This document shows, in pieces, positions 7,917 through 15,749 of a stretch of 64,000 nt of DNA; the stretch's first letter is position 1, and the number at the start of each line of letters is the position of its first letter. A program made the translations under genes and the position numbers. The stretch spans positions 1 through 64,000 of the forward strand of contig NZ_JAHBGF010000028.1 in the NCBI RefSeq assembly GCF_018390695.1, given 5' to 3'. Below the pieces are notes generated by a model. That model saw nothing but the letters and a program-made list of their open reading frames with translations. It did no database searches and had not been told where the DNA came from. The stretch is from Ancylobacter sonchi (lineage in GTDB: Bacteria; Pseudomonadota; Alphaproteobacteria; Rhizobiales; Xanthobacteraceae).

Positions 7917-8145
7917 GGCCATTGCCTCCGATCGCCGAGGATGCGGCGCTGGTGATGGACTGAGCGAGGTCGATGCTGAAGCTCACGGTCGCCTTCCTGC
8001 CGCGCTCGGAAGGGAAGGCGCGAGGAGAGCCGTCCGCGGCTCGTCGAATGACGACGTCGAAGATGCGCAGCCCTCCGACATCGATATCGGCATGGGCAAG
8101 CGTTCCCGATCCCGGCGGGGCCAGGCGGATGCTGAGTATCTTCAA
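7897..8145 (-). CDS. Small SpoVG-like protein
   Basis: This 82-residue protein begins MKILSIRLAPPGSG when started at the TTG at 8145, which has GGAGG 7 bases upstream; the upstream ATG at 8160 overlaps that ribosome binding site. The strand pattern (KILSIRL, ADIDVGGLRIFDVVIRR, RAFPSERG) resembles the small nucleic-acid-binding SpoVG fold seen in phage early regions. The 3' end overlaps the primase by 20 bases. Function is probably accessory to replication or early expression; sequence similarity is only moderate. Confidence 0.6.
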   Translation of the reverse strand: MKILSIRLAPPGSGTLAHADIDVGGLRIFDVVIRRAADGSPRAFPSERGRKATVSFSIDLAQSITSAASSAIGGNGRDADAA

Positions 8146-8212
8146 AGGGGAGTCCTCCATCAGGAGGTTGCTATTGCCCGCGCGATGCGGGCGGCTGCTG
8201 GTGCAGGTAGGG

Positions 8213-8674
8213 CTAGGCGGCGCGCCGGAGGACAGGCACTTCGGGTGCCTCATCCTGGTCAGGGAAGAAGTATTTCATGACCTGCCCTTCCTGATTGAGC
8301 AGGGCGCTAAACGGGCGGTACCGTAGATCATCCAGATCGCGCACCTCCTCGATCCCCGCCGCTCGGCAGATGCGTGCCAGTTCGGCATGGGAGACGACCC
8401 GTGCCGGCAGGGGAGCATAGATGGGAGCAACGATCGCCAAGCGGACGACGACGGTACCGCGGTCGCTCCCGATATCGTCGACCTCCATGCTGAAGGGCAG
8501 TGCGGCACCTAGCTCGGCCTCTGCGGCGTCAGACCAGTGTTCATCCGCCGTGGCGTTAAATGGCTCGATCAGCCGGCATGACGGAACCTCGATCATGTAG
8601 TGCGGCTCCATCGCGACACGCAGCGCGGCGGCGTAGACGTGTGTATAGGCGCCCAAGGGGTGAATCCCGGACAT
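8213..8674 (-). CDS. Hypothetical element protein
   Basis: This is a 153-residue protein of unknown family. The start at 8674 is supported by an AAGGAGG ribosome binding site about 6 bases upstream. A mid-section with alternating hydrophobic residues (GTVVVRLAIVAPIYA) suggests a beta-rich domain, and the acidic C-terminus includes KYFFPDQDEAPEVP. No catalytic motif is seen. It lies between the ART-like and SpoVG-like genes in the early region, so an early accessory role is likely. Confidence 0.6.
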   Translation of the reverse strand: MSGIHPLGAYTHVYAAALRVAMEPHYMIEVPSCRLIEPFNATADEHWSDAAEAELGAALPFSMEVDDIGSDRGTVVVRLAIVAPIYAPLPARVVSHAELARICRAAGIEEVRDLDDLRYRPFSALLNQEGQVMKYFFPDQDEAPEVPVLRRAA

Positions 8675-8743
8675 ACTTCCTCCTTCCCGCACAGCGCGCG
8701 GCTGGCGGGTCACGGTGGTGGATGAGGTGATGGTGGCAGGTGG

Positions 8744-9535
8744 CTAGGCGGCGCGGGCTGCTGGCTCGACGTAGGCGTGCAGCTCTTCGAAGATGTTCCT
8801 GGCCTTGGTGGGATCTATGACCACCTCCGACTCCCGGCCGGATGTCTCCCACAGGGCGAGAATGTGCTTTACCGGGTAATCGCAAGTCAGAACTGCGGCC
8901 CAGCTACCTCCGCAGGCGTTGCCGTTCGCGAACCGCTCTGCGGTCGCCCTGTCGCGCGACCAGGACATGCCTCGGCATCGGGCGCTCGTCACCTCGGCAG
9001 GCCTTCCCGTTCCGCGATAGATCCTGACGGTTGTCCCGGTTGTTCGGAGCGCGGCCATCGTAGCCATCTCCTCCTCGTCCATCAGAAGGGCGTGTCCGGC
9101 TTCTCGGAAATACTCCCGAAGTATGACCTTGCTCGTGGCATTAACGTAGAGTGCTCCGACCGCGTTGCCCGCGACGAACCCTTCCTTCAACAGCGCAGCG
9201 CGCACGCGCGGACCACCGGCCCGCATGTAAAGCAGAAAGTCCGGAATCTGACCCCGGCATTCACCGTCCACCGTCCAGGTAAGACTGGCTGCCGCTTCAC
9301 ATGCCTCGTCGTCATCTCGAACCTGGACGAACACAAGGTCGATGAAACGGTCGATAGCCTTCAGGTGCCAATCCATCGGGTCGTCGGAATTGCCGTGGAA
9401 CATGCCTTCGGCGCGGAGCCGGGCATGTCGGGAGACGATGCAGGCGATGGCGTCCTTGCGGAAGCGTTCGGCCTGCTCGTCTGGCGTCAGCTTCGACCAC
9501 CGGTAGGCGGCATATTCTCGATTGAAGTTCACCAT
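8744..9535 (-). CDS. ADP-ribosyltransferase-like protein
   Basis: In this 263-residue protein the C-terminal 100 residues show the ordered signature of R-S-E ADP-ribosyltransferases: an arginine in RIYRG (Arg174), a serine motif in GMSWSRDRATAERFA (residues 189-203), and an E-x-E pair in GRESEVVIDP (Glu235 and Glu237). Related domains occur in phage proteins and toxins that modify host proteins with NAD+. The N-terminal 160 residues are helical and unrecognised. The start (ATG 9535) is coupled as TGATG to the alpA stop. In an early region, a host-takeover or anti-phage role is plausible; activity is inferred from motif order only. Confidence 0.6.
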   Translation of the reverse strand: MVNFNREYAAYRWSKLTPDEQAERFRKDAIACIVSRHARLRAEGMFHGNSDDPMDWHLKAIDRFIDLVFVQVRDDDEACEAAASLTWTVDGECRGQIPDFLLYMRAGGPRVRAALLKEGFVAGNAVGALYVNATSKVILREYFREAGHALLMDEEEMATMAALRTTGTTVRIYRGTGRPAEVTSARCRGMSWSRDRATAERFANGNACGGSWAAVLTCDYPVKHILALWETSGRESEVVIDPTKARNIFEELHAYVEPAARAA

Positions 9536-9750
9536 CACGCCGCGCTCCGCAGGTCGCGCGCGGCGATGCGGGCGTCAATCCATGCGTCGACCTCGGCGCG
9601 AATGAATGCGATCCGACGATCACCGAGCGGCACAGCAGCCGGGAAAGTGCCCGCGGCCCGCCGCTTGAACAACTCGGCCCGCGAGAGACCGATTTCTCGC
9701 ACGACGTCGGCGACGGACATCAGGCGTGGCGTATTATCATTAGCCGGCAT
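9535..9750 (-). CDS. AlpA-family regulator (MerR-fold)
   Basis: This 71-residue protein has the family pattern MSVADVVREIGLSRAELFKR, RRAAGTFPAAVPLGDRRIAF and VDAWIDARI. AlpA-type proteins control excision and integrase expression in phages, satellites and integrative islands. A GGGAG ribosome binding site lies 6 bases before the ATG. It is the first gene inward of the integrase, with a spacer of about 175 bases (9751-9927) in which no gene is seen. Confidence 0.85.
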   Translation of the reverse strand: MPANDNTPRLMSVADVVREIGLSRAELFKRRAAGTFPAAVPLGDRRIAFIRAEVDAWIDARIAARDLRSAA

Positions 9751-9927
9751 ACTTAACTCCCTGGGTGGGAGGTGGCTGGGGATGGTTGCTCATGCGGGCA
9801 TCGGCGCCCGCTACGTCAAATAAGGTAACTCCGACCCAGCCGCCGCGCTATGTGCCCAATCGGGAGAAAGTCCGCGCGACGCACAAAATCGTCAGCGCGG
9901 CAGGGCTCGCAGCATGGGGCAAGCCGT

Positions 9928-10998
9928 TCACGGATCTACCTTCGGGAGCCAGCGCCAGCCGATGTACTTGTCGCCGGTCTCGCGCAGGTGTGCGTATCGC
10001 TGTAACGATTGCCAAGAGCGGTGCCCGGACACGCTTGCGGCTTGAGGGATAGTCCGCCCCATCTCAAAAAGCCGCGACACGCCTTCGTGTCGCAGGTCGT
10101 GAAAGTGCAGGTCGTCTATCCCGAGTACATGGCACGCCCGCGTGAAGGCGGCGCTGATCGCGTCAGTGGAGAATGGAAAGATGCGATCGCCCGTTCTTGG
10201 CATGGACTTGATCACGGCTAGCGCCTCTGGTGGCAGATCGACATACACATCGTTGCCGAGCTTCTGCCCAGGGTGCTTCATATCGCGTATCAAGATGCGA
10301 CTGTGGCGTTCGTCCAAGTCCGCCCAAAGCAGCCGGGTAATTTCCTCCTGACGCCTAGTGGAGAAGAGGGCGAAGAGCGCGATCTTGACCATCGGCGCGG
10401 AGTCCGGCGCGCGCGCTTGCCGCTCCGTGAAATGGATGAGGACTCGATCGAGCTCGGCGAGGGTAGGGCGCCTGTCACGCTTCTTCGATTTCGAGGTGGT
10501 GCCGAGCCGTCGCAGCACCACCAACGCCGCCTTGAATTTCTCCTTGTCCAGCGGGATGCCCCATGCAGGCTTTGCGATGTCGAAGATCGATGCCAAGTGG
10601 CTGAGATAATTGTTCACCGTTTGCGGCTGCCGTCCGCCTTCGAGCAGTCCCTGCGCGAAAGCAACTATGTCCTCGCTGCCGATTGCGGCGCTATCCATGG
10701 CGGCGAGGGGAAGTGTCTTGATGGTTCTCAGCACCTGCGCCTTGGTCTTGCCCGGCGCCTTGGTGGTCTCCTTGAGATAGCGGTCGATGGCCTCAGCCAA
10801 CGTCGCCTTCGGCACAGGGGTGAGGCCGCCGGGCCGATCCAGCTGGGCCTCGCGCCAGCGAAGCCAAGCCTTCGCTTCCCGCTCCTTGTCGAACGTCTTC
10901 GCCTCTCGATGCAGGAATTCCTTGCCGCGCTTGCGGACGATCTGCGCGGTATAGCCGACGGTGCCGTCCGACCTGCGCCGTGCTAGGATCGATCCCAT
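9928..10998 (-). CDS. Tyrosine recombinase (phage-type integrase)
   Basis: This 356-residue integrase starts MGSILARRR. The catalytic set is intact: Arg215 in STRRQEE, a beta-hairpin lysine region near 241 (KHPGQKLG), His300 and Arg303 in HFHDLRHE, His326 in SGHRSW and Tyr335 in LQRYAHL. Residues 1-55 form the arm-binding domain and 65-160 the core-binding SAM-like domain. A GTG at 11091 would add 31 residues but would place a palindromic operator-like site inside the gene, so 10998 is preferred. It lies immediately 5' of dusA and presumably integrates the element there. Confidence 0.9.
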   Translation of the reverse strand: MGSILARRRSDGTVGYTAQIVRKRGKEFLHREAKTFDKEREAKAWLRWREAQLDRPGGLTPVPKATLAEAIDRYLKETTKAPGKTKAQVLRTIKTLPLAAMDSAAIGSEDIVAFAQGLLEGGRQPQTVNNYLSHLASIFDIAKPAWGIPLDKEKFKAALVVLRRLGTTSKSKKRDRRPTLAELDRVLIHFTERQARAPDSAPMVKIALFALFSTRRQEEITRLLWADLDERHSRILIRDMKHPGQKLGNDVYVDLPPEALAVIKSMPRTGDRIFPFSTDAISAAFTRACHVLGIDDLHFHDLRHEGVSRLFEMGRTIPQAASVSGHRSWQSLQRYAHLRETGDKYIGWRWLPKVDP

Positions 10999-10999
10999 C

Positions 11000-11039
11000 G
11001 GTACAACACGCCCCGTTCTTGGTACAACATCGTTGTACC
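11000..11039. promoter_or_regulatory. Operator-like GGTACAAC repeats at the integrase start
   Basis: GGTACAAC occurs at 11000-11007 and 11021-11028, and its inverse GTTGTACC at 11032-11039. The last two form a perfect palindrome with a three-base centre. Location just upstream of the preferred integrase start and near the attachment site suggests an operator or arm-type recombinase sites. Confidence 0.55.
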
Positions 11040-11108
11040 GGAGGTTGAAAAATGGGGCAATGTCCCGAATTTCCGTGACTGATGCTGACACGCTAAGGGC
11101 CTATTAAA

Positions 11109-12131
11109 TTGCTGATAGAAAAGACAAATCTAGATATTCCAAGCTCTTGGCGATTCAGCGTGGCGCCCATGATGGACTGGACCGACCGGAATTGCCGGGC
11201 GTTCCATCGCGTGCTGTCGGCCCGGACCCTGCTCTATACCGAGATGGTCACCGCCAATGCGGTGATCCATGGCGATCGGGAGCGCCTGATAGGCTTCTCG
11301 TCCGTCGAACATCCGGTGGCGCTGCAGCTCGGCGGCTCCGATCCCGAGGCTCTGGCCAAGGCCGCCGCCATTACCGCCGAGTGGGGCTATGACGAGATCA
11401 ACCTCAATGTCGGCTGCCCGTCCGATCGGGTGCAGGGCGGCAATTTCGGCGCCTGCCTGATGCGCGATCCTGTGCTCGTCGCCGCCTGCGTTGCGGCGAT
11501 GAAGGCGGGGGTCGGTATTCCCGTCACCGTCAAGTGCCGCATCGGCGTCGACGAGCAGGACCCGGAAGTGGCGCTCGACGCGCTGGCCGACGCCGTGCTG
11601 GAGGCCGGTGCCGACACGCTCACCGTGCATGCGCGCAAGGCGTGGCTGCAGGGGCTGTCGCCGAAGGAGAACCGAGACATTCCGCCGCTCGACTACGACC
11701 GGGTCTACCGGCTGAAGCAGCGCCTGCCGCATGTGCCGGTCATCATCAATGGCGGCATCGGCTCGCTGGAGGAAGCGGAAGCGCATCTCCTCCATGTCGA
11801 CGGCGTCATGCTCGGGCGCGCCGCCTATCAGCAGCCGGAGCTGCTGCTCGATGTCGATTCGCGGCTGTTCGGCGCGGAAGACCCGCATGCCGACGGGTTC
11901 TCCGCCGTCGCCGCCTTCGAGCCCTACATCTCCGCGCATCTCGAGGCTGGCGGAAGGCTGCACGACATCACCCGCCACATGCTCGGCCTGTTCACCGGCC
12001 GTCCCGGCGCGCGAGCCTATCGCCGCCGGCTCGCCATCGAGGGCGTGAAGCCGGAGGCGGGGCTGGACGTGCTGCGGGCCGCGGTCGACGAAGTCCGCCG
12101 CGCCGAGGAACGCCGGGCACTGGTGGCATGA
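11109..12131 (+). CDS. dusA: tRNA-dihydrouridine(20/20a) synthase
   Basis: This 340-residue FMN enzyme reduces uridines 20/20a in the tRNA D-loop. Family motifs are present: SVAPMMDWTDRNCR at the FMN-binding start, YTEMVTANAV, NLNVGCPSDRVQ with the catalytic cysteine, VTVKCRIGVD, HARKAWLQGLSPKENR and INGGIGS. The first 13 residues (starting at TTG 11109, with AAGGG 8 bases upstream) are unlike other DusA proteins and have no ATG, consistent with a new 5' end supplied by the inserted element. An in-frame stop at 11094 excludes a longer form. The TauE/SafE gene follows with a 4-base overlap. Confidence 0.92.
   Translation: MLIEKTNLDIPSSWRFSVAPMMDWTDRNCRAFHRVLSARTLLYTEMVTANAVIHGDRERLIGFSSVEHPVALQLGGSDPEALAKAAAITAEWGYDEINLNVGCPSDRVQGGNFGACLMRDPVLVAACVAAMKAGVGIPVTVKCRIGVDEQDPEVALDALADAVLEAGADTLTVHARKAWLQGLSPKENRDIPPLDYDRVYRLKQRLPHVPVIINGGIGSLEEAEAHLLHVDGVMLGRAAYQQPELLLDVDSRLFGAEDPHADGFSAVAAFEPYISAHLEAGGRLHDITRHMLGLFTGRPGARAYRRRLAIEGVKPEAGLDVLRAAVDEVRRAEERRALVA
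11150..11180. other. Probable attachment site within the 5' end of dusA
   Basis: dusA is a frequent phage target and recombination falls in the segment coding for the conserved WRFSVAPMMDWTD. Upstream of that segment the coding sequence is AT-rich and unlike dusA, which indicates element-derived DNA. The exact core cannot be fixed because no second copy was found in the window. Confidence 0.5.
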
Positions 12132-12967
12132 TGATCGCGTCGCTTCCCCTCGACCAGATCCTGTGGCTGGTCGGGATCCTGCTCGCCGCCGGTTTCGCCA
12201 CCGGTATCCTCGCCGGCCTGTTCGGCATTGGCGGCGGCGCCATCGTGGTGCCGGTCCTCTACGAGGTGTTCGGCGCCGTCGGGGTACCCGACGCGCTGCG
12301 CATGCATCTCGCGGTCGGCTCGGCGCTAGCCATCATCCTGCCGACGGCGCTGCGTTCCTTCTTCGCCCATCGCTCGCGCACCAAGATCAATACCGGCGTG
12401 CTGCGGCAATGGGTGGTGCCGATTGTCATCGGCGTGCTGGCCGGCACGGCGCTGGCGGCGGTGTCGCCGGACCGGGTGCTACAACTGGCCTTCGTGGTCT
12501 TCGCGGTGCTGATGTCGATCCGGCTGCTGTTCGCGCGCGACAGCTGGGTGCTGGCTGACCAACTGCCCGGGCCGTGGCCGATGCGGCTCTACGGGGCGTT
12601 CATCGGCGTGATCGCCTCGCTGGTCGGCATCAGCGGCGGCGGCATCGCGGTCGCCATCCTGTCGCTCTACCGGGTGCCGATCCATACGGCGATCGCCACC
12701 TCTTCCGGGCTCGGGGCGCTGATCGCGGTGCCTGGTGTGATCGGCTATGTGCTGGGCGGCTGGCCCCACCTCGCCGAGCTGCCGCCGCTGTCGGTCGGCT
12801 TCATCTCGCTGCCCGGCGCCGTGCTGGTCGGCTCGGTGGCGGTGCTGGCGGCGCCGCTCGGCGCGAAGCTGGCGCATCGCTTTAGCAAGCGCCAGCTGGA
12901 GGTCGGCTTCGGCCTCTATCTCGCCTTGATGGGGCTGCGCTTCCTGGCGGCGCTGGTCTCCGGCTGA
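12128..12967 (+). CDS. TauE/SafE-family sulfite or organic anion exporter
   Basis: This 279-residue inner-membrane protein has about eight hydrophobic segments. It carries the family's duplicated glycine-rich motif: GLFGIGGGAIVVPVL in the first half and VGISGGGIAVAILSLY in the second. Family members export sulfite, sulfoacetate or related anions, but substrate cannot be read from the sequence. ATG 12128 overlaps the dusA stop (ATGA), so the gene depends on dusA transcription and hence on the promoter at the element border. Confidence 0.88.
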   Translation: MMIASLPLDQILWLVGILLAAGFATGILAGLFGIGGGAIVVPVLYEVFGAVGVPDALRMHLAVGSALAIILPTALRSFFAHRSRTKINTGVLRQWVVPIVIGVLAGTALAAVSPDRVLQLAFVVFAVLMSIRLLFARDSWVLADQLPGPWPMRLYGAFIGVIASLVGISGGGIAVAILSLYRVPIHTAIATSSGLGALIAVPGVIGYVLGGWPHLAELPPLSVGFISLPGAVLVGSVAVLAAPLGAKLAHRFSKRQLEVGFGLYLALMGLRFLAALVSG

Positions 12968-12977
12968 GGGCGCGCCC

Positions 12978-13706
12978 TCAGCGATCCAGCGCCTTGGCCC
13001 GCATCACCAGCTTCTCGCCGCGGATCTCGAAGCTGTCGAGGCGGGACAGGAAGGTCATGCCGAGCAGGCTGTGCTTGAGCGTGCCGGGGCTGGCGATCAG
13101 CGCCGGGACCTGACGCTCCTCGATGCTGCCGGCGATCGACACCCGGTCGAGCACCACCGCGGCGGCCCGGCCGCGACCATTGGCGGTGTCGATCGGGATG
13201 TCGTAGCGCAGCAGTTCCATCGGCAGGCCGGCGGCCACCGCGTCTTCCGGGGTGAGCACGACGCTGGAGGCACCGGTGTCGACCAGCATCGGAATGCGGT
13301 TGCCGTTGATCTCGACGCGGATGTTGAAATCGCCGTCGCGGGCGCGGGCCACCTCGATCGCCGGGCCGGTATCGTGGCCGACCGGCACCGCGTAGCCGGG
13401 GGCGAGCTCGGCCAGCACGCGATAGGCAACACTATGTATTTCAAAGCGATAGGCGTAGCCGACGCCCAGCACGGCGAAGATGACCAGCCACAGTGCGGCG
13501 GCGCGCAGCGCGTCGCCGAGCCGGCCGGCAAAGGCGGCGACCGCGCCGGCTCCGACCACCAGCGCCAGCGCCGATAGGGCGACCAGGCGGGTGAGCTGGT
13601 TGGTGGTGAGCCCGGCGACGCCGCCGGCCTCGGCATTCCACAGGATCAAGGCGATGCCGGCCGCAAGCCCGATCACCACCACCCACATGAAGCGGTCGGC
13701 GTTCAT
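12978..13706 (-). CDS. Membrane-anchored clan AA retropepsin-like aspartic protease
   Basis: This 242-residue protein has three N-terminal hydrophobic segments (residues 5-75) followed by a periplasmic retropepsin-like domain. The catalytic motif is MLVDTGASSVVLTPEDA, and ALIASPGTLKHSLLGMTFL matches the flap and second conserved region of the TIGR02281 family. Such proteins act as single-domain dimers; substrates are not known. The start at 13706 overlaps the DUF1289 stop as ATGA. It is the last gene of the run cobS-DUF1289-protease and converges with the TauE/SafE gene. Confidence 0.87.
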   Translation of the reverse strand: MNADRFMWVVVIGLAAGIALILWNAEAGGVAGLTTNQLTRLVALSALALVVGAGAVAAFAGRLGDALRAAALWLVIFAVLGVGYAYRFEIHSVAYRVLAELAPGYAVPVGHDTGPAIEVARARDGDFNIRVEINGNRIPMLVDTGASSVVLTPEDAVAAGLPMELLRYDIPIDTANGRGRAAAVVLDRVSIAGSIEERQVPALIASPGTLKHSLLGMTFLSRLDSFEIRGEKLVMRAKALDR

Positions 13707-13933
13707 CGGGCGGACTCGCGGCTCTGGGACACGCGACTCCGGGACTCGCGGCGGTTCTGCCGGGCGAGGCGGTTCATGATCGCGCGGCGCGCGGTTTCGT
13801 CTAGGCTGGGCCAGGCGCCGATCTCCTCGAGAGTGCGTCCGCAGCCGAGGCAACGATGGCCGTCGGCATCGAGTGCGCACACTCCGATACAGGGGGTAGA
13901 AACACGGTTGGGCATTGGAATCGGGCGGTTCAT
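13703..13933 (-). CDS. DUF1289 small cysteine-motif protein
   Basis: This 76-residue protein shows the DUF1289 signature TPCIGVCALDADGHRCLGCGRT, four cysteines likely binding a metal, followed by the helical segment EEIGAWPSLDETARRAIM. Function of the family is unknown. The ATG overlaps the cobS stop by 4 bases, and the stop overlaps the protease start by 4 bases, so all three are co-translated. An internal ATG at 13915 is an alternative start. Confidence 0.85.
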   Translation of the reverse strand: MNRPIPMPNRVSTPCIGVCALDADGHRCLGCGRTLEEIGAWPSLDETARRAIMNRLARQNRRESRSRVSQSRESAR

Positions 13934-14724
13934 CCGATCGACCGCGCGAAGATAAGCGCCCCCAGAAGGAACGCAATCTCGACGGTCAGCGCCGCCGCAC
14001 CGGCGACGTCCCCGGTTTGCCCGCCAAATTTGGCCGACGCAAGGCGGACGACGCCGCTCCACGCCAATGCGGCGACGAGAAGGCCGCTGAGGAATTCCAC
14101 CCAACCCATTGTCATTAAAACGGAAATAGCGGAGATCGCGATGGCGGCGATCCCCGCCTTCCACAGTGTGGCGCGCGAGGGGCGACCGGCGCGGCCGGCG
14201 AGCCCGTCCGGGCGGGCGGAGGGTAGGGCGGCGATCAAGCCGAGCGCCGCCAGCCGGGACAAGGTCGCGGCGGCGAGCAGGGCGCCGGCGGCACCGGCCC
14301 ATGAAATCGTGGCCAATCCTTCGAGGGCGCCGATGCGCAGCAGCGTCGCCAGCAGCAGTGCCACCGCGCCGAAAGTGCCGAGCCGGCTGTCGCGCATGAT
14401 GGCGAGGCGCCGCTCGCTATTCATGCCGCCGAGCCCGTCGGCGGTGTCGGCGAAACCGTCCTCGTGCAGCGCCCCGGTGGCGAGGGTCATCGCCCCGACC
14501 GCCAGCGTCGCGGCGATGAAACCGGGCAGGACGGTCAGGCTGGTGAGGTGGACGATGAGGCCGATCAGGCCGATGAGGGCGCCGGCGAGCGGGAAGCAGG
14601 GGCCGAGCCGGTCGAGGTCGGGAGGGCCGTCCTCCGGTTCCCATGAGAAGCGCGGCACCGGCAGCCGTGTGAGGAAACGCAGCGTCGCCGGAAGGTATAT
14701 GAGTGTGGTTGGCGGCAGAGGCAT
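13930..14724 (-). CDS. cobS: Adenosylcobinamide-GDP ribazoletransferase
   Basis: This 264-residue integral membrane enzyme joins adenosylcobinamide-GDP to alpha-ribazole, the last step of the cobalamin nucleotide loop. Diagnostic motifs are RLPVPRF near the N-terminus, GALHEDGFADTADGLGG and IMRDSRLGTFG, followed by hydrophobic helices. Length is typical. It is the first gene of a three-gene coupled unit and lies next to bluB, which makes the lower ligand, and near cobT, which activates it. Confidence 0.93.
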   Translation of the reverse strand: MPLPPTTLIYLPATLRFLTRLPVPRFSWEPEDGPPDLDRLGPCFPLAGALIGLIGLIVHLTSLTVLPGFIAATLAVGAMTLATGALHEDGFADTADGLGGMNSERRLAIMRDSRLGTFGAVALLLATLLRIGALEGLATISWAGAAGALLAAATLSRLAALGLIAALPSARPDGLAGRAGRPSRATLWKAGIAAIAISAISVLMTMGWVEFLSGLLVAALAWSGVVRLASAKFGGQTGDVAGAAALTVEIAFLLGALIFARSIG

Positions 14725-14739
14725 GGGATGCGGCTTCGC

Positions 14740-15372
14740 TCAGCGCTGCAGGAAGACGTCGCCGGGCGGCAGGCGGTGCTCCCAGCCGGCGCGCTCCAGC
14801 TCCGGGATATCGGAGGGCGCGCGGGGATAGCCTATGCACAGATGGGCGATGAGCCGCCAGTGCCCGGGCACCTCCAGTGCCGCCGTCACCGCCGGCGCAT
14901 CGAGGATCGATACCCAGCCGAGCCCGATCCCCCGCGCCGCCGCCGCCAGCCACAGCGTGTGCACGGCGAGGACGGCGGAATAGCCGAGGGTCTCGGGCAT
15001 GGTGGCGCGGCCAAGGCCATGGCCGATCTGCGTCTCGGTGTCGACGAAGACGGCGACCTGCTCAGGCGCATCGTCGAGCCCGGCGAGCTTCAGCCGGGCA
15101 TAGAGGCTGGCGCGTTCTTCCTCCTGGGCGGCGAGGGCCTCGGCGTTGCAGGCCTCGAAGATGGCGCGGATCCGGGCCCGCCGCGCCGCCGAGGCGACCC
15201 GCACGAAGCGCCAGGGCTGGCTGAGCCCGACGCTCGGCGCCTGATGGGCCTGACGGAGCAGGGTATCGAGCAGCCCTTCCGGCAGCGGCCGGGTCTCGAA
15301 ATGCCGGACGTCCCGCCGCCAGTGGAACAACTGGTCGAGTTCGCTGCAGAAGGTGGGAGACAGGGCGCTCAT
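14740..15372 (-). CDS. bluB: 5,6-dimethylbenzimidazole synthase
   Basis: This 210-residue flavin enzyme cannibalises reduced FMN to give dimethylbenzimidazole, the lower ligand of vitamin B12. Recognised by FHWRRDVRHF at the start, APSVGLSQPWRFVRV, ERASLYARLKLAGLDDAPE and GIGLGWVSIL, as in the nitroreductase-fold BluB family. A GGGAAG ribosome binding site precedes the ATG. It is transcribed toward cobS with a 15-base gap, consistent with one operon. Confidence 0.93.
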   Translation of the reverse strand: MSALSPTFCSELDQLFHWRRDVRHFETRPLPEGLLDTLLRQAHQAPSVGLSQPWRFVRVASAARRARIRAIFEACNAEALAAQEEERASLYARLKLAGLDDAPEQVAVFVDTETQIGHGLGRATMPETLGYSAVLAVHTLWLAAAARGIGLGWVSILDAPAVTAALEVPGHWRLIAHLCIGYPRAPSDIPELERAGWEHRLPPGDVFLQR

Positions 15373-15442
15373 GCGGCTTCCCGTAGCAGAAATCGCCGCG
15401 TGGCGTCAGCCGGCGCTCCGGTCCCACCGTGCGCGCGGTGGA

Positions 15443-15739
15443 TCAGGCCGCGCTGTCGAGCGGCCGGATGTCCGTGACGTCGGCGGCCGCCCGCTCGGCA
15501 CGCACGAGGTCGTGAGCGGCCTGGAGGTTCATCCAGAATTCCGGCCCGGTGCCGAACAGGCGGCCGAGCCGCAGGGCGGTGTCGGCAGTGACCGGTGTTT
15601 CCTCCCGCGCCAGCCGCTCGATCCGGGTGCGCGGCACATGCACCGCCTTGGCCACCGCATAGGGGCTGAGGTTCAGCGGCAGCAGGAACTCCTCGCGGAG
15701 GATCTCGCCGGGATGGATGGGGGGCAGGGGGCCGTGCAT
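15443..15739 (-). CDS. higA: HigA-family antitoxin
   Basis: This 98-residue helix-turn-helix protein starts MHGPLPPIHPGEILREEFL, the standard HigA opening. Helix-turn-helix residues lie at about 24-45 (SPYAVAKAVHVPRTRIERL) and the C-terminal WMNLQAAHDL is a family hallmark. GAGGA lies 7 bases before ATG 15739; an upstream ATG at 15793 would run into higB and lacks such support. It neutralises HigB and represses the operon by binding the upstream palindromes. Confidence 0.92.
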   Translation of the reverse strand: MHGPLPPIHPGEILREEFLLPLNLSPYAVAKAVHVPRTRIERLAREETPVTADTALRLGRLFGTGPEFWMNLQAAHDLVRAERAAADVTDIRPLDSAA

Positions 15740-15749
15740 GGGGCTGTCC

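Larger units (their letters stand above)
711..11165. mobile_element. Prophage or satellite-like element inserted at the 5' end of dusA
   Basis: The right border is set by the integrase (9928-10998) abutting dusA, a known integration hot spot in proteobacteria. The left border is uncertain and placed at the last phage-like gene. Almost all genes are on the minus strand and read away from dusA: integrase, AlpA, ART-like protein, unknown, SpoVG-like, primase, helicase, iteron-like repeats, regulators, prohead protease and tail-tip-like genes. Terminase, portal, major capsid, tail tube and tape measure genes are all absent. That pattern fits either a satellite that borrows structural parts from a helper phage or a decayed prophage. 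Confidence 0.75.
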
